64,000 nt of DNA from NCBI GenBank assembly GCA_907163375.1, contig CAJQUW010007539.1:310001-374000 (forward strand), in the 5' to 3' direction. Shown here in pieces: positions 61,263 through 64,000 of this stretch. Source of the DNA: Prostheceraeus crozeri (taxonomy: Eukaryota > Platyhelminthes > Polycladida > Euryleptidae). The stretch's first letter is position 1. The number at the start of each line of letters is the position of its first letter. The notes below the pieces were generated by a model, which did not search any database, was not told where the DNA came from, and was given only the letters and a program-made list of their open reading frames with translations. The position numbers and the translations under genes were made by a program.

Positions 61263-64000
61263 ATTGTGGCCACCCTGAGTCGGAGTCCTATCAAAATGAT
61301 GGATTCCTTTTCAATAGCGTGTTATGTAATCATAAATTTCATGCTATTTTGTTTCTGGGTAATTGTTAATCTCTGAACTGTATAATAGAGCTTTTTTTGT
61401 TTATGTAGTATATTGTTTTTTTCTATCTTTGATTTTCTGCGACTGAGAGAATCCGATTATATTTTATCGTTGCATGAAGATGTCAGCTATGTAAATATTT
61501 GAATCACTTTAGTAATTTTCTTGTCAACAAATGTGAATTGTTTATGTGTTTATCATGAAAACTTCTGTGTTCACCCATCTGCCTCCTTTAATAGCGTTTG
61601 TAGAAGTGTTATATAAATTATAATACAATAGTTTTCTTGTACACGATAAAAAAACCAATGTCGAAACTATTTAATTACATGTACCATCTTATAGTTGAAA
61701 TAGCAATAAAATCGGAAATGTTGTTTATTTACGTACAACAACAGTTCGGGTGATGGGGATGGATTGTCATGCTTTTCATCATGTACGTATGACAGTTGCG
61801 AAAACATAGCATTTTGCAACAGCTCATCGCCTTCTTATTGGATGAGCGTTCACCATTGACTGACTGAACTGTGACGACTGTCAAGATCCACAAAGTGTGC
61901 TTCCGAATTCATGAGTTTTAACTAAATGCAGCAGAAAACATTTGAAACTGAATTTTAGTACTGAGATGCGACAAAACCGGGACATGTATCGAACGACGGG
62001 ACAAATTCGCCGAAACTGGGACTGTCCCGGTAAAACTGGTGCGTCTGGTCACCTTGGTTTTAACGTCACAACTCTTGATTCGTCCATCATTCACAAAATA
62101 ACCACCTTTAGTTAAGACATCTACAAACACCTTTAGTGTGATGATAAGCCAAAACGATTTTTAGCAGGTTTGGCAGGCCAATTAGATAAATGGATTTAAG
62201 GGAAAGTTTGTGCTCTTCAATAAAAAGAAATTTGCAATTACAATTAATTAACTCGAACCACAATCTTTGGACGAAGGCGCAGTGAAATTCCATTCCAATC
62301 AGTTTTGCAACAAAATAGAAACTACAACGAGAGATATCCTGTGATACAAATTTCAAGTCCTACCAGCAGGACATTTTTGCATGGCAATTTGATCTCATTT
62401 ATCTCGTGCATGCTTTTACTGCCGCTGATGCTTAGCAATTACTACCATGAAACCAATATCAGGTATCAAAATGATAGCGTAAGAGGATATTATGTACAAA
62501 AATTGAACATAATTAGCTATAATATTCACTATTAACTTTGCCCATGAAATCCCACAGGGACTTTCTGAACGCACTGCATAAGTAGTATCGCATGAATGAC
62601 CTCTTCTTATCGATATAACAGATACTACGTCTCACACATCAAATCAGCTTTTGAGATTCCTGATTGACTTTATAAAGTGCTCAATGGAAACGAAAGCGTT
62701 AAAACAAGAAGAAATACGGTACATGATTTTTACCCTAAGTAAATAGAATGTCAGAATCATGGAATGTAAAATTTTGATATGTTAACCGTTGAAACCTATG
62801 ATGTCAGAGCGCATTATTGTCACGAGAATCAATCTTCATACAGATATTTTTTAAAATAATCTCTTTTTTTTGAATGACGCATAATTTTTCCAACTGTTTT
62901 TAGCTGAACAGTTATCCATAGGATTTTATGCAATTACCGAAGCGAGGTTCGTCGGCAAACGAATGCAAGGGAAATTCTGACATTGGTAAAAAAATATTAG
63001 CCGTTTCGGAAACTCGCCTTCATGAACCGTCCTTCAAAGTGAAAGATCAAAGAAGTCGCTGTGTCATTTTGAAAAGACTAAATGATGATTTCCTGATGAC
63101 AATATTTCGCATAGCAGAGTGCATGCTTTGAAAGCTACATTGGTTCTTCACCAAAAGACTTTCCAATTGTTCGAATTTCGAACGTTCATTTATCAGTTCA
63201 GTAGATTTCTCTTTACGTGAAATAGGTTACGAGATCTAAACTAGAAGCACAGGGTGCGTATTTTAAACGTTCACGTGCTAGAACAGTGGTGAATAGAACG
63301 TTTGACCACTAGATTGACCAGATGTTCATTCTACATTTAGAGGAAATCATGAATGAGTGAAATATATAAATATTGCTGAAATTAAATTGCCGGACGTTCA
63401 ACAAAGTTGTTGTCATATTCTCAGGACTGCATACTACTATGGAATGAGTCAAAATAGGCTTATCAGTGATGCAGTCACATATTAGTAACATTAAAATTCA
63501 TAGCATAGATCTTTCCATAGTGCATCTAATTTTTATACACCTATGCATGTTATATCATCAGGTGGTATTTCCTAGGGTGTACAGTACCGGGAACCCGAAA
63601 TTCCGGATTCAGGGATCTTTAAAAATTTCGGAATTTCAATCCAGGGAATTTTTTGGATTGACTTTGTCATCTATCGGTCGTTTTCTTTAGAAATTTTGCA
63701 AAGGAAAAACATTCTGACCCAAGTATTGCTCTCCCTCCTCCTAGGGACTTGCTGAGCGTTTCTGTGCAACATATTACCAAGTTTATCCTTACACTAGTCA
63801 CACGTACAAGTTTACTCTTGACATGGTCTCCGTCTCTTCAAACTCGGAACAGAACTGCACTGCGACTGCGGCAGAATCTGCGACTGCATCAACATTGGTT
63901 GAGGAGCTGCAGCGCTTCCTCATAAAGGTTTCATTGCCTGGTACAATTCGTATTTGGAAGGCAGGAAGCAATTTGTAAGCTACAACAACCAAACAAGCTC
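61263..64000. other. Stretch with one transposon end, no recognised gene
   Basis: At about 61975-62060 the minus strand reads AAGGTGACCAGACG, then GTTTTACCGGGACAGTCCC, a terminal sequence type common on hAT-like MITEs. The other end was not found. A + strand frame from ATG 63823 to 63978 (rich in Ala/Thr/Ser, ending at a possible GTAAGC donor) is the only exon-like candidate and is weak. Confidence 0.4.

Noticed and set aside
63823-63978. First exon of a new gene on the + strand
   Set aside because: It is short and Ala/Ser/Thr-rich with a weak donor and no family resemblance, and the window ends before any partner exon.

Overview
This window looks like nuclear DNA of a marine-type invertebrate animal. 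It is AT-rich, has consensus GT-AG introns and a poly(A) signal, carries an animal peptide-hormone receptor exon and a histone H3 retrocopy, and is dense in many small families of DNA transposons, tRNA-derived SINEs and LINE remnants. The palindromic octamer TAGGCCTA is strongly over-represented. I cannot name the species. An ambulacrarian, cephalochordate or lophotrochozoan would all fit.

Region 1 (1-18.3 kb) is the 3' part of one very large + strand gene. Exon A (24-655) encodes the end of a VWD domain, a C8 domain and a TIL domain. A 4.4 kb intron (656-5086) joins in matching phase to a 13.2 kb exon B (5087-18260). Exon B holds a higher-order tandem array of nine units of about 1230 bp (410 residues each), plus a short tenth. 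Each unit is built from nine related Cys/Lys/Arg-rich modules of about 45 residues. After the array come diverged modules, two ShKT domains, a PAN/apple-like domain and the stop, with a poly(A) signal 77 bases later. The product is probably a giant, basic, disulfide-rich secreted or matrix protein related to VWF/mucin-type proteins. One copy of the array carries a one-base deletion that breaks the frame.

Region 2 (18.3-53.3 kb) has no convincing host gene. It holds a decayed Tc1-like element with about 210 bp inverted ends, a mariner-like element with perfectly identical 94 bp ends around a ruined transposase, hAT-type non-autonomous elements with 8 bp target duplications, several fold-back elements, a LINE 3' fragment, and one half of a ~1 kb sequence present twice in inverted orientation 28 kb apart.

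Region 3 (53.3-64 kb) has the last coding exon of a thyrotropin-releasing-hormone-receptor-like GPCR on the minus strand. The rest of the window probably lies in its upstream intron, which holds a histone H3 retropseudogene, a second copy of the 1 kb repeat, a 2.2 kb fold-back element and, at 61.1-61.3 kb, a tRNA-headed SINE whose body folds as a complete type I hammerhead ribozyme. A damaged second ribozyme copy lies 303 bases upstream, inside the loop of a perfect 53 bp hairpin. The giant Cys-module array and the ribozyme-bearing SINE are the two most notable things here.
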